A stretch of 5,911 nucleotides of DNA from the NCBI GenBank assembly GCA_018055865.1, contig JAGPGR010000130.1:1-5911 (forward strand), read 5' to 3'. This stretch comes from Paludibacteraceae bacterium (GTDB lineage Bacteria; Bacteroidota; Bacteroidia; Bacteroidales; Paludibacteraceae). A program made the position numbers and the translations under genes. The notes under the pieces are model-generated. The model saw only the letters and a program-made list of their open reading frames with translations. It was not told the origin of the DNA and did not search any database. Shown piece by piece: positions 1 through 5,710 of this stretch. The stretch's first letter is position 1, and each line of letters opens with the position of its first letter.

Positions 1-64
1 ACAAATTGGTTCTATTTTTTTGCAAAAATACTCTAAAATAACGTCTTACTAAACAAATTTGAAG

Positions 65-72
65 TAATTTTG
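65..72 (+). promoter_or_regulatory. Possible -7 element upstream of the U32 gene
   Basis: TAATTTTG matches the Bacteroidota sigma-ABfr -7 consensus TAnnTTTG. No TTG/TTTG lies at the usual 17-23 nt upstream, so the match is only half a promoter, and short AT-rich motifs arise easily in this leader. If real, the transcript would carry a leader of about 85-90 nt including the G-rich repeat. The rest of 1-165 shows only short AT palindromes, such as T5GCA5 at 17-28. Confidence 0.3.
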
Positions 73-138
73 TTTTGAATACTTTTTAAGAAAACAATCT
101 TAATTATTTGAATGAAATTTTATAATTATTTTATTATT

Positions 139-160
139 CCCCATTTAGGGGGTTAGGGGG
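139..160. repeat. G-rich C4/G5/G5 intergenic repeat just before the U32 gene
   Basis: A CCCC run (139-142) is followed by GGGGG at 148-152 and GGGGG at 156-160, separated by ATTTA and TTA. It stands out sharply from the almost pure A/T leader around it. The C-run can pair with either G-run, giving two alternative small hairpins (5-nt or 13-nt loop). The last G-run ends 5 nt before the ATG at 166, so it could also act as a crude ribosome-binding sequence in a phylum that normally uses none. From memory, similar TTAGGGGG-type elements recur between genes in Bacteroidota genomes; copy number here cannot be judged from one window. Confidence 0.5.
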
Positions 161-165
161 CAAAA

Positions 166-1428
166 ATGTTACTTAGAAACGATATAGAAATTATGGCTCC
201 GGCCGGTTCCTGGGAAAGTCTGGCGGCTGCCATTCATGCCGGAGCCAATTCGGTGTATTTTGGCATCGAAAAGCTGAATATGCGCAGCAAATCCAGCAGT
301 AATTTCACTACCGAAGATTTGAAAAAAATAGTTCAGATTTGTCATGAAAACAACGTTAACAGCTACCTGACAGTCAATACTATACTTTATGATGATGATA
401 TTAGGCTGATGCATCAGATAGTGGATACTGCCAAAGAAGCGGGTGTAACAGCTATTATTGCTTCGGATGTAGCTGCAATGATGTATGCTTCGAGTGTTGG
501 CGTGGAGGTTCATCTTTCTGTTCAAACCAACATTACCAATGTGGATGCACTGAAATTTTATGCTCAGTTTGCCGACGTGGTAGTACTTGCGCGCGAATTG
601 AATTTGAAACAGGTAGCCGAAATACATAAAGCTATAGTGGAACAAAATATCATAGGGAAAAACGGCAAATTGATCCGGATTGAAATGTTTTGCCACGGTG
701 CGCTTTGTATGGCTGTATCGGGTAAATGCTACCTGAGTCTACACGAGAAAAATCTGTCGGCTAACCGCGGTGAATGCAACCAAATATGCCGACGTGGATA
801 TACCGTGAAGGACAAAGACAGCGAAATTGAACTTGAAATTGACAACGAATATATCATGTCGCCCAAGGACTTGAAAACCATCGGATTTCTGGATGAAATG
901 ATTGAAGCAGGGGTTCGTGTTTTTAAAATTGAGGGACGTGCCCGCGGACCTGAATATGTAAAATCAGTGGTTACCTGTTATAGCGAAGCAGTGGATGCGG
1001 TGTTGAAAAATGAATTTTCAGATGATAAAATAAACGACTGGAACGAACGGCTCAGCCGGGTTTTCAATCGTGGTTTCTGGAACGGTTATTATCTGGGTCA
1101 ACGATTGGGCGAATGGAGCCGCAATTATGGTTCCGAAGCCACTCACCGCAAAATTTATATAGGTAAAATTACTAATTATTTTGCAAAAATTGGCGTTGCA
1201 GAAGTACTACTGGAAGCTCAAAGTCTGCAAGTGGGCGACGAAATACTTATTACGGGCGAAACAACCGGTGCTTATGAGGATATTGTGGAAGAAATCCGCC
1301 TTGAATTGGAACCGGTAAAAAAAGTGGAAAAAGGTGCTTTATTTTCTATCAAAACCAAAGAACTGGTACGCCGAAATGATAAAGTATTCAAAATTGTAAA
1401 GGCTCCTGAAATTAAAAACAAACAATAG
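166..1428 (+). CDS. trhP: U32-family protein, TrhP/YegQ-like tRNA U34 hydroxylation protein
   Basis: The 420-aa product belongs to the U32 'peptidase' family. Its E. coli member TrhP (YegQ) takes part in prephenate-dependent formation of 5-hydroxyuridine at tRNA position 34; peptidase activity is not the accepted role of that clade. The N-terminal part (about residues 8-300) is the TIM-barrel-like U32 domain starting with MAPAGSWESL. The family signature runs from E173 to S191 (ExFxxGALCxxxxGxCxxS). C181, C188, C204 and C208 (Cx6C, Cx15C, Cx3C) are likely Fe-S ligands, by analogy with the [4Fe-4S] proteins UbiU/UbiV. Residues about 328-415 form the C-terminal beta domain typical of short U32 proteins. 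Length fits TrhP (E. coli about 450 aa) rather than the longer RlhA. ATG 166 agrees with homologues that have a few residues before MAPAGS; M10 is too close to the domain. It stands alone on its strand and converges on the bPH_4 gene. Confidence 0.85.
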   Translation: MLLRNDIEIMAPAGSWESLAAAIHAGANSVYFGIEKLNMRSKSSSNFTTEDLKKIVQICHENNVNSYLTVNTILYDDDIRLMHQIVDTAKEAGVTAIIASDVAAMMYASSVGVEVHLSVQTNITNVDALKFYAQFADVVVLARELNLKQVAEIHKAIVEQNIIGKNGKLIRIEMFCHGALCMAVSGKCYLSLHEKNLSANRGECNQICRRGYTVKDKDSEIELEIDNEYIMSPKDLKTIGFLDEMIEAGVRVFKIEGRARGPEYVKSVVTCYSEAVDAVLKNEFSDDKINDWNERLSRVFNRGFWNGYYLGQRLGEWSRNYGSEATHRKIYIGKITNYFAKIGVAEVLLEAQSLQVGDEILITGETTGAYEDIVEEIRLELEPVKKVEKGALFSIKTKELVRRNDKVFKIVKAPEIKNKQ

Positions 1429-1438
1429 TTTTTTTATA

Positions 1439-1843
1439 TCAAATTATCACTATATCAGGTCTTAATCTTTCTATATTTTCTACAAAACTTACCGTTTCCA
1501 CAGGCATAACAATTTGTATCTTATTCAATCCGTAATGAATTTCCAAACGATGGGGCGAATTTTCCGGTTCGCCTTTTTGTTTGTCCTTAATAATAATTTT
1601 CCGGAGAGAACGAATGGGAATTTCCTTACACGTGTAAAAACCATATTTAATTTTAATTATTTGGTTTTCAATCATATAATGAAAATTCAATAAAAAATAA
1701 AGTATTACTCCTTCCAGTATAATATACGGCAAAATCAACCAGATTGACTTCTTAAAGATAATCATCGCTACCACTGCAACAATGATGGCGACTGTTAAAA
1801 TTAGTATTTCAGTTAGTTTATTTCCTTTGTAGTAAATTTTCAT
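1439..1843 (-). CDS. Small membrane protein with bacterial PH-like domain (bPH_4, former DUF1200)
   Basis: This 134-aa protein has two predicted transmembrane segments close to the N terminus, about residues 12-31 and 34-54, joined by a very short turn (KKS). A soluble domain of about 80 residues follows. The C-terminal pattern HRLEIHYG, then a hydrophobic strand and VSFVENIERLRPDI, resembles the bPH_4 family (PF06713), whose members end in 'LEIxYG...PxxxxxFIexLxxxNP.I'. Function is unknown; the layout suggests an inner-membrane hairpin with a cytoplasmic PH-like domain (inference). The ATG at 1843 lies 47 bp after the nadA stop on the same strand. No TAnnTTTG motif is seen in that gap, so read-through from the nadA promoter is likely. 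Its stop lies 10 bp from the stop of the convergent U32 gene, with no clear terminator between them. Confidence 0.7.
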   Translation of the reverse strand: MKIYYKGNKLTEILILTVAIIVAVVAMIIFKKSIWLILPYIILEGVILYFLLNFHYMIENQIIKIKYGFYTCKEIPIRSLRKIIIKDKQKGEPENSPHRLEIHYGLNKIQIVMPVETVSFVENIERLRPDIVII

Positions 1844-1890
1844 AAAACAAATTCGCTAAATTCGTATTAATTCTTGTAATTTGTGAGCTT

Positions 1891-2826
1891 TTACGACATT
1901 TCAAGCATACGCAAAATAGGTTTTACCGCCTTTTCACGCAATTCTTCATCTATCAAAATTTCCGGTTTTTCGTCGCGCAAACACAAATAAAGTTTCTCTA
2001 TCGTATTCATACGCATAAATACACATTCGTTGCAGGCACAGGTTTTACCTTCAATTTCGGGCGGAACCGGAATGAATGTTTTGTCCGGATTGGCTTTGGT
2101 CATCTGATGCAGAATACCGCTTTCGGTCACTACCAAAAATTTATTTTTGTCCGAATTGGTTACATAATTCAGTAATCCTTGCGTAGAACCCACATAATCT
2201 GCCATTTTCAAAATCACACTTTTACATTCAGGGTGAGCTACAATTTCAGCATCGGTATTTTCAGCTTTCAAATCGAGTAATTTTTCTAGTGAAAACTGTT
2301 CATGAACATGACAGGCACCATCCCAAAGCAACATATTACGTCCTGTGACACTGTTTATGTAATTTCCAAGATTTTTATCCGGACCAAAAATTAGTTTTGC
2401 ATCCTTCGGAAACTGATCTACTATTTTTTTGGCATTGGTTGAAGTTACCACCACATCGGTCAGCGCTTTGACGGCTGCTGTGGTATTCACGTATGAAATA
2501 ACGGTGTGATCGGGATGTGCTTTTACAAATTCTTCAAATTTATCAGCCGGACAGCTATCTGCCAATGAACATCCGGCGTCGGCATCGGGTATCAACACTT
2601 TCTTTTCGGGTGAAAGTATTTTGGCAGTTTCGCCCATAAAATGCACACCGCAAAGCACTATAATATCAGCATCGGTTTTCGCAGCTCGTTGCGCCAATGC
2701 CAGACTGTCGCCCACTACATCTGCAATATCCTGAATATCAGCAGTTTGATAATAATGAGCCATAATAATGGCATTTTTCTCTTTTCTGAGTCGCTTTATT
2801 TCGTCTATAAAATTTTGTTTTTCCAT
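1891..2826 (-). CDS. nadA: Quinolinate synthase A
   Basis: NadA condenses iminoaspartate (made by NadB) with dihydroxyacetone phosphate to give quinolinate in de novo NAD synthesis; it is a cytosolic [4Fe-4S] enzyme. The 311-aa length fits the short NadA form made of three pseudo-repeats. The expected cluster ligands are present: C86 (in DAGCSLAD), C172 (in ACHVHEQF) and C268 (in [12 protein letters not shown]), with spacings of 86 and 96 close to those of E. coli. Active-site elements are also present: H24 in MAHYYQ, S41 in GDSLALA, Y112 and N114 in [12 protein letters not shown]198 in AHPE, and S214/T215 in the VGST turn. Nothing is missing, so it should be active. The ATG at 2826 fits the family start. 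nadB and nadC are not in the window; the only likely partner in the transcript is the downstream bPH_4 gene. No NAD-sensing riboswitch or obvious repressor site is recognisable upstream. Confidence 0.97.
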   Translation of the reverse strand: MEKQNFIDEIKRLRKEKNAIIMAHYYQTADIQDIADVVGDSLALAQRAAKTDADIIVLCGVHFMGETAKILSPEKKVLIPDADAGCSLADSCPADKFEEFVKAHPDHTVISYVNTTAAVKALTDVVVTSTNAKKIVDQFPKDAKLIFGPDKNLGNYINSVTGRNMLLWDGACHVHEQFSLEKLLDLKAENTDAEIVAHPECKSVILKMADYVGSTQGLLNYVTNSDKNKFLVVTESGILHQMTKANPDKTFIPVPPEIEGKTCACNECVFMRMNTIEKLYLCLRDEKPEILIDEELREKAVKPILRMLEMS

Positions 2827-2843
2827 TTTTTGGAGAGAATTTT

Positions 2844-2872
2844 CAAATCTATATTATTATAATATTTTCAAA
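2844..2872 (-). promoter_or_regulatory. Bacteroidota-type promoter of nadA
   Basis: Read on the minus strand, TTTG (2872-2869) is followed after 17 nt by TAGATTTG (2851-2844). This matches the Bacteroidota promoter pattern TTTG-N(about 17-23)-TAnnTTTG in both elements. The -7 box ends 17 nt before the nadA ATG at 2826, so the leader would be only about 10-15 nt, with no room for a riboswitch or attenuator. No Shine-Dalgarno sequence is present. The surroundings are very AT-rich, which raises the chance of a coincidental match, but position, spacing and strand all agree. Confidence 0.6.
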
Positions 2873-3027
2873 TTTTTAAAATAACTTTTTAAAGATAATG
2901 ATAGGCTGTTGATATGGTTGAAAAAAAAAGAAAGAAAAAGTTGTTTATTAAGTTATTAAAATATCTGACGTACTCTTTCAACACTTCTGATTTTGAAAAG
3001 TTTCTCTTTTACAGTTTTTTATGAACT

Positions 3028-3048
3028 TTATCAACAGGCTGTTGAAAA
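3028..3048. repeat. Head-to-head inverted repeat of DnaA-box-like 9-mers
   Basis: The arms TTATCAACAG (3028-3037) and CTGTTGAAAA (3039-3048) are inverted copies matching at 9 of 10 positions, separated by a single G. A one-base centre is too tight for a good RNA hairpin without opening pairs, so a two-fold protein-binding site fits better than a terminator. The minus-strand continuation, which would be the terminator of the SDR gene, has no T-run directly after the dyad. It is the most GC-rich spot of the gene-free region. The binding protein is unknown; DnaA is one candidate. Confidence 0.5.
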
Positions 3049-3250
3049 CCGTTTTGTTTATATTTTTTTTCCAATTCAGGACTGATAACTCTTCATTTTT
3101 ACGTTCAAATCTTTCTTTAAAATTTATTCTAACTAATTTGGTTTTTTGAAAAATACACCTATTACACGTAAAGTTTTTAATATCCAAATTAAATTGTAAT
3201 ATTTCTTTCAAGACTTTTCATGAAGTTTTCAACAACTGATTAAACACTTT

Positions 3251-4066
3251 TCAGGAATACACCATATTAATAAGTTTTAGCCTCCAGGAGTTTGGAAATA
3301 AGTCACTTAGCACACAAATAGCTTTGTATTGAAATCCCGGAATAACGCGTGATTTCATTTTTTTACGTTCTACTTGTTTTACTATTTCCCGGGCTATTGC
3401 CTCCGGTTTCATCCCATGTTGTTCGTCGTGTTCCATTTTCTTCACTCCCACTTTCATCCTTTTATTGTATACTGAATTTTCATTTTCAGATGCTGATGTA
3501 AATTTTCTGGAATGAGTAAAATCGGTTTTAGTATCGCCCGGAAGTACCGTACAACACTGAATGCCAAAGGGTTTTACTTCCATGGCCAGTGCTTCGGTCA
3601 GTATCTGCAAAGCGGCTTTTCCGGCACTGTAAAAAGCCTGAAAAGGAATGGGAATAACGCCCGCAACCGAAGTTGTAACAATAATTTTGCCATGTCCCTG
3701 ACTTCTGAAAACGGGCAGACAAGCCTGAATAACCTTCAATGAGCCGAAAAAATTGGTTTCCAGCTGCTCTTTGGCTTCTTCGGAACTCGTATCTTCAATG
3801 GCACCCGCAAGTCCGTTGCCGGCGTTATTTATCAGGGCATAAAGTTCGCCGTTTTGGCTTACAATTTTCTGAATTGCAATTTTTACGCTCGCCTCATCGT
3901 TCACATCCAGCATAAGTGGAATAATTTCGCCGCCTGCTTCCGATATTTGAGCCTCTCCCCCGCCCCGCCGCGATCCTGAATACACCCTGTACCCTTTTTT
4001 CATCAATAATTGAGCCGTTGCAAGACCTATGCCGGCGCTTCCGCCTGTAAGAAGAATGGTTTTCAT
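3251..4066 (-). CDS. Classical short-chain dehydrogenase/reductase (SDR), substrate unknown
   Basis: The 271-aa product is a complete cytosolic SDR. The cofactor motif TGGSAGIG is at residues 7-14 and the acidic residue contacting adenine is D54 in LDV. NNAG is at 80-83. The catalytic tetrad is N105 (in LETNFFG), S133 (in TTSVAG), Y146 and K150 (YSAGK); the PG motif is at 176-177. Arginines 33-34 after the second beta strand suggest a preference for NADP(H). The C-terminal stretch (about 238-271) after the Rossmann fold is hydrophobic and aromatic, and probably shapes the substrate or dimer interface. The start is set at ATG 4066 because MKTILLTGG is where SDRs begin. An in-frame TTG at 4102 would add 12 unlikely residues and lies inside a probable -7 element. 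The cofactor loop (R33-E38) is encoded by an unusually G-rich patch. It is divergent from the epimerase-like gene, so shared regulation is possible. Substrate class cannot be called. Confidence 0.88.
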   Translation of the reverse strand: MKTILLTGGSAGIGLATAQLLMKKGYRVYSGSRRGGGEAQISEAGGEIIPLMLDVNDEASVKIAIQKIVSQNGELYALINNAGNGLAGAIEDTSSEEAKEQLETNFFGSLKVIQACLPVFRSQGHGKIIVTTSVAGVIPIPFQAFYSAGKAALQILTEALAMEVKPFGIQCCTVLPGDTKTDFTHSRKFTSASENENSVYNKRMKVGVKKMEHDEQHGMKPEAIAREIVKQVERKKMKSRVIPGFQYKAICVLSDLFPNSWRLKLINMVYS

Positions 4067-4099
4067 TTTTTTCGGAATTGAAATTAGTAATAATAACTG

Positions 4100-4107
4100 C
4101 AAAATTA
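4100..4107 (-). promoter_or_regulatory. -7 element upstream of the SDR gene
   Basis: On the minus strand TAATTTTG (4107-4100) matches TAnnTTTG and lies 33 nt before the ATG at 4066. No TTG is found 17-23 nt further upstream, so only the -7 half is supported. If the promoter is real, the in-frame TTG at 4102-4100 is part of the -7 box itself and cannot be the translation start, which supports the shorter protein. Confidence 0.45.
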
Positions 4108-4130
4108 CTTATTTTCAGGGAAATAATCCT

Positions 4131-4138
4131 TATTTTTG
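4131..4138 (+). promoter_or_regulatory. -7 element upstream of the epimerase-like gene
   Basis: TATTTTTG matches TAnnTTTG. A start of transcription about 5-7 nt downstream would give a leader of about 48 nt that begins close to the 4145-4173 dyad. No clear -33 TTG is seen. Together with the opposite-strand element at 4100-4107 it forms a back-to-back promoter pair about 23 bp apart. Confidence 0.45.
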
Positions 4139-4144
4139 CTCTGA

Positions 4145-4173
4145 GATTGTCAACATCTTGTCAGTTGGCAATC
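4145..4173. promoter_or_regulatory. 10-bp dyad/hairpin in the leader of the epimerase-like gene
   Basis: GATTGTCAAC (4145-4154) and GTTGGCAATC (4164-4173) are inverted copies with one mismatch, around a 9-nt spacer, ATCTTGTCA. In the plus-strand transcript the mismatch is a U-G wobble, so all ten pairs could form. No T-run follows, so it is not an intrinsic terminator for the plus strand. It lies just downstream of the proposed -7 element, where either an operator for a dimeric regulator or a stabilising 5' stem-loop would sit. Which of the two it is cannot be decided from sequence. Confidence 0.5.
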
Positions 4174-4192
4174 GGTAATTTATTCACTCTCA

Positions 4193-5164
4193 ATGAGAAT
4201 TTTAGTAACAGGAGCTAATGGTCTGCTCGGTCATCATGTGGTGATGGAGCTGCTCGAACGCAACGAGCAGGTCAGCATCATTGTACGGAGTACTGCGAAT
4301 ATTTATTTCAATTTGCAGCGGGTTCATATTTTTAAAGGTGATTTTACCGATTATGAAACCCTGAAAAAAGCTGCCAATGGGTGCGATGCTGTGATACATG
4401 CCGCTGCCGTTACTGTTACCCATTTACTGCATTATTCCGACTACGAAAAGGTGAATGTGCGCGGATCGGCCAATGTACTCCGGGTCTGTGATGAACTTGG
4501 TATCAACAACATTGTTTTTATAAGTTCTTCCAACACAATAGGTTACGGAACGTCCGAAAATCCGGCGAACGAGCACTCTCCTATTAAGTTTCCATTTACC
4601 AATTCACATTATGCCCAAAGCAAATTGGCTGCCGAGCAATTATTTTTCGAAGCCTCGCATCAACCGGATAAACATATAATCATTATCAATTCCTGTTTTC
4701 TGATTGGCGGATATGATACCAAAAACAGTTCCGGAAGGTTAGTAAAGATGGGTTATAAAAAACCGGTTCTTTTCATTCCCCGGGGAGGAAAAAATTTTGT
4801 TCCGGCCAAATCTGTTGCCCGGGCAGCTTTTAATGCCCTGAAAAATGGAAATAACGGTGAAAAATACCTCGTTTGCGGCGAAAATCTGAGTTTCAGGCAA
4901 TTTTTCGATAGACAAAAAACCATTGGTAATTACGGGCAAAAAACGATTGAAGTACCCGACTGGATTATGCTAATAAGTGGCAGATTAGGGGATTTACTGA
5001 GAAAAATGGGTATAAAAACGGATGTAAGCACTTCAAATGTGAGGCAGCTTTTGGTTCGCGAATATTATTCCGGTGAAAAAGCCTTGAAAGCCCTGAAGTT
5101 TAGTTCAGAAAACTTGGAAAATGCGATTAGTGACGCAATTGACTGGATAGAAAAAGGAAAATAG
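4193..5164 (+). CDS. Extended SDR: NAD(P)-dependent epimerase/dehydratase or 3-beta-HSD/DFR-like reductase
   Basis: The 323-aa product has the full extended-SDR layout. The nucleotide motif TGANGLLG covers residues 6-13, D50 (KGDF) follows the strand that contacts the adenine, and the HAAA segment is at about 69-72. The catalytic serine region is S111-S113 (FISSSNTIG), and Y140 with K144 form YxxxK (YAQSKLAAE). Residues about 165-323 form the substrate domain (SCFLIGGYDT, then FVPAKSVARAAFNAL). Sequence style fits the dihydroflavonol-reductase/3-beta-HSD-like or hopanoid-associated-epimerase-like groups rather than GalE, but the substrate cannot be named. R32 shortly after the second strand suggests NADP use (weak). 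There is no signal peptide or membrane segment, so it should be cytosolic. ATG 4193 is 2 codons before the ILVTGANG strand, the standard start. It is divergent from the SDR gene and 48 bp upstream of the DUF4251 lipoprotein gene on the same strand. Confidence 0.88.
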   Translation: MRILVTGANGLLGHHVVMELLERNEQVSIIVRSTANIYFNLQRVHIFKGDFTDYETLKKAANGCDAVIHAAAVTVTHLLHYSDYEKVNVRGSANVLRVCDELGINNIVFISSSNTIGYGTSENPANEHSPIKFPFTNSHYAQSKLAAEQLFFEASHQPDKHIIIINSCFLIGGYDTKNSSGRLVKMGYKKPVLFIPRGGKNFVPAKSVARAAFNALKNGNNGEKYLVCGENLSFRQFFDRQKTIGNYGQKTIEVPDWIMLISGRLGDLLRKMGIKTDVSTSNVRQLLVREYYSGEKALKALKFSSENLENAISDAIDWIEKGK

Positions 5165-5212
5165 GTATAAATTTTGTATAGATCTAAGTGTAATGTTTAA
5201 ATTTCAACAGTT

Positions 5213-5710
5213 ATGAAAAAAGTGATTTATTTTTCTGTTTTCAATTTAATATTGTTGTTTGCGATATCCTGTGGAACCAAAAAAACAGCAGCTCAGTTAT
5301 CGGAGCAAAAGAGAATTTTGGTAGAAAAGATTGAAAATCAACAATTTAAATTTATTGCCAACTATGCAATTCCCCGTGGGAATTTTCAGCCCCGTTATCT
5401 GACTTCTGTATATGACGTAAAAGTGACCAGAGACACAGTTTATTCACATTTACCTTATTTTGGGGTAGCTTATCAGGCTCCCTGGAATCCATCCGAATCA
5501 CCGTTAATTTTCAACAGCACCAGATTCGATTATACTGTAAGAGAAGGAAACAAGCGGGGCAGCTGGATTGTGAACATTAGCATACACGACAGGATGAATC
5601 CGATGATGTATATTTTTACAATCTGGGATAACGGAAGCGGTGATTTGGTTGTGTGGGATTCGTCCAGACAATCCATTTCTTTCAGGGGTGATGTTGAGCT
5701 AACACCTTAA
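5213..5710 (+). CDS. DUF4251-family lipoprotein
   Basis: This 165-aa protein begins with a lipoprotein signal: positive KK, a hydrophobic stretch at about 4-18, and the lipobox AISC with C20 as the acylated residue. The residues after it (GTKKTA) are not acidic, so the Bacteroidota surface-export signal is absent and a periplasm-facing anchor is more likely. The mature part (about 30-160) resembles DUF4251 (PF14059), a Bacteroidota family: an F-x-A-x-x-x-x-P start, a V-x-x-DTVYSHLPYFGVAY strand pair, then a W-x-V-N-I-S-I strand, a DNGSGDLVV turn and a final RQSISFRGDV. The function of the family is unknown. The 48-bp gap after the epimerase stop contains only an imperfect -7-like TAAATTTTG (5168-5176, one base too long), so co-transcription with the epimerase is plausible. 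Its TAA overlaps the stop codon of the opposite argE-like gene. Confidence 0.85.
   Translation: MKKVIYFSVFNLILLFAISCGTKKTAAQLSEQKRILVEKIENQQFKFIANYAIPRGNFQPRYLTSVYDVKVTRDTVYSHLPYFGVAYQAPWNPSESPLIFNSTRFDYTVREGNKRGSWIVNISIHDRMNPMMYIFTIWDNGSGDLVVWDSSRQSISFRGDVELTP

Larger units (their letters stand above)
2827..3250. other. AT-rich gene-free region with DnaA-box-like repeats (candidate origin-like region)
   Basis: This 424-bp stretch between nadA and the SDR gene has no convincing coding sequence and is about 23% G+C (96 of 424 by hand count). It contains five TCAACA cores in 9-mers resembling the DnaA box TTATCCACA: ATATCAACA (2907-2915, -), CTTTCAACA (2975-2983, +), TTATCAACA (3028-3036, +), TTTTCAACA (3040-3048, -) and TTTTCAACA (3226-3234, +). 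A sixth near-copy, TTTTCAACC (2916-2924, -), abuts the first in tandem. A 21-nt homopurine run (2920-2940) and long A/T stretches could be easily melted DNA. Together these resemble a bacterial oriC, or another multi-site binding region. Against this, no exact TTATCCACA occurs, dnaA is not in the window, and the same core appears elsewhere in the window (4150, 5204, and exact TTTTCAACA at 5508). The nadA promoter lies at its left end. Confidence 0.35.

Noticed and set aside
17..28. Perfect 12-bp palindrome T5GCA5 in the left leader
   Set aside because: Such A/T palindromes are expected by chance in DNA this AT-rich, and it has no clear relation to a promoter.
1429..1438. T-run between the convergent U32 and bPH_4 stops as an intrinsic terminator
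   Set aside because: There is a T7 tract but no GC-rich hairpin before it on either strand, so a terminator cannot be supported.
1844..1890. Repeated AAATTCG motif and weak CAAATT/AATTTG inverted ends between nadA and the bPH_4 gene
   Set aside because: The copies are short and AT-rich, the arms are six bases with a long loop, and no TAnnTTTG promoter is present. This is indistinguishable from chance.
2827..2843. NAD-responsive riboswitch or leader upstream of nadA
   Set aside because: The predicted leader is only about 10-15 nt, too short for any known riboswitch, and no regulator palindrome was recognised at the promoter.
2978..3211. 77-codon open frame on the minus strand within the AT-rich region
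   Set aside because: It starts at TTG, has the Lys/Asn/Phe/Ile-rich composition expected of translated AT-rich spacer, shows no recognisable domain, and covers the box-like repeats and dyad. It is most likely non-coding.
3512..3742. Open frames opposite and out of frame within the SDR gene
   Set aside because: They lie wholly within a well-supported SDR reading frame with all catalytic motifs and have no family resemblance of their own.
4067..4102. N-terminal extension of the SDR from a TTG at 4102
   Set aside because: The extra 12 residues precede the conserved MKTILLTGG start, and the TTG lies inside a TAnnTTTG promoter element. The ATG at 4066 is preferred.
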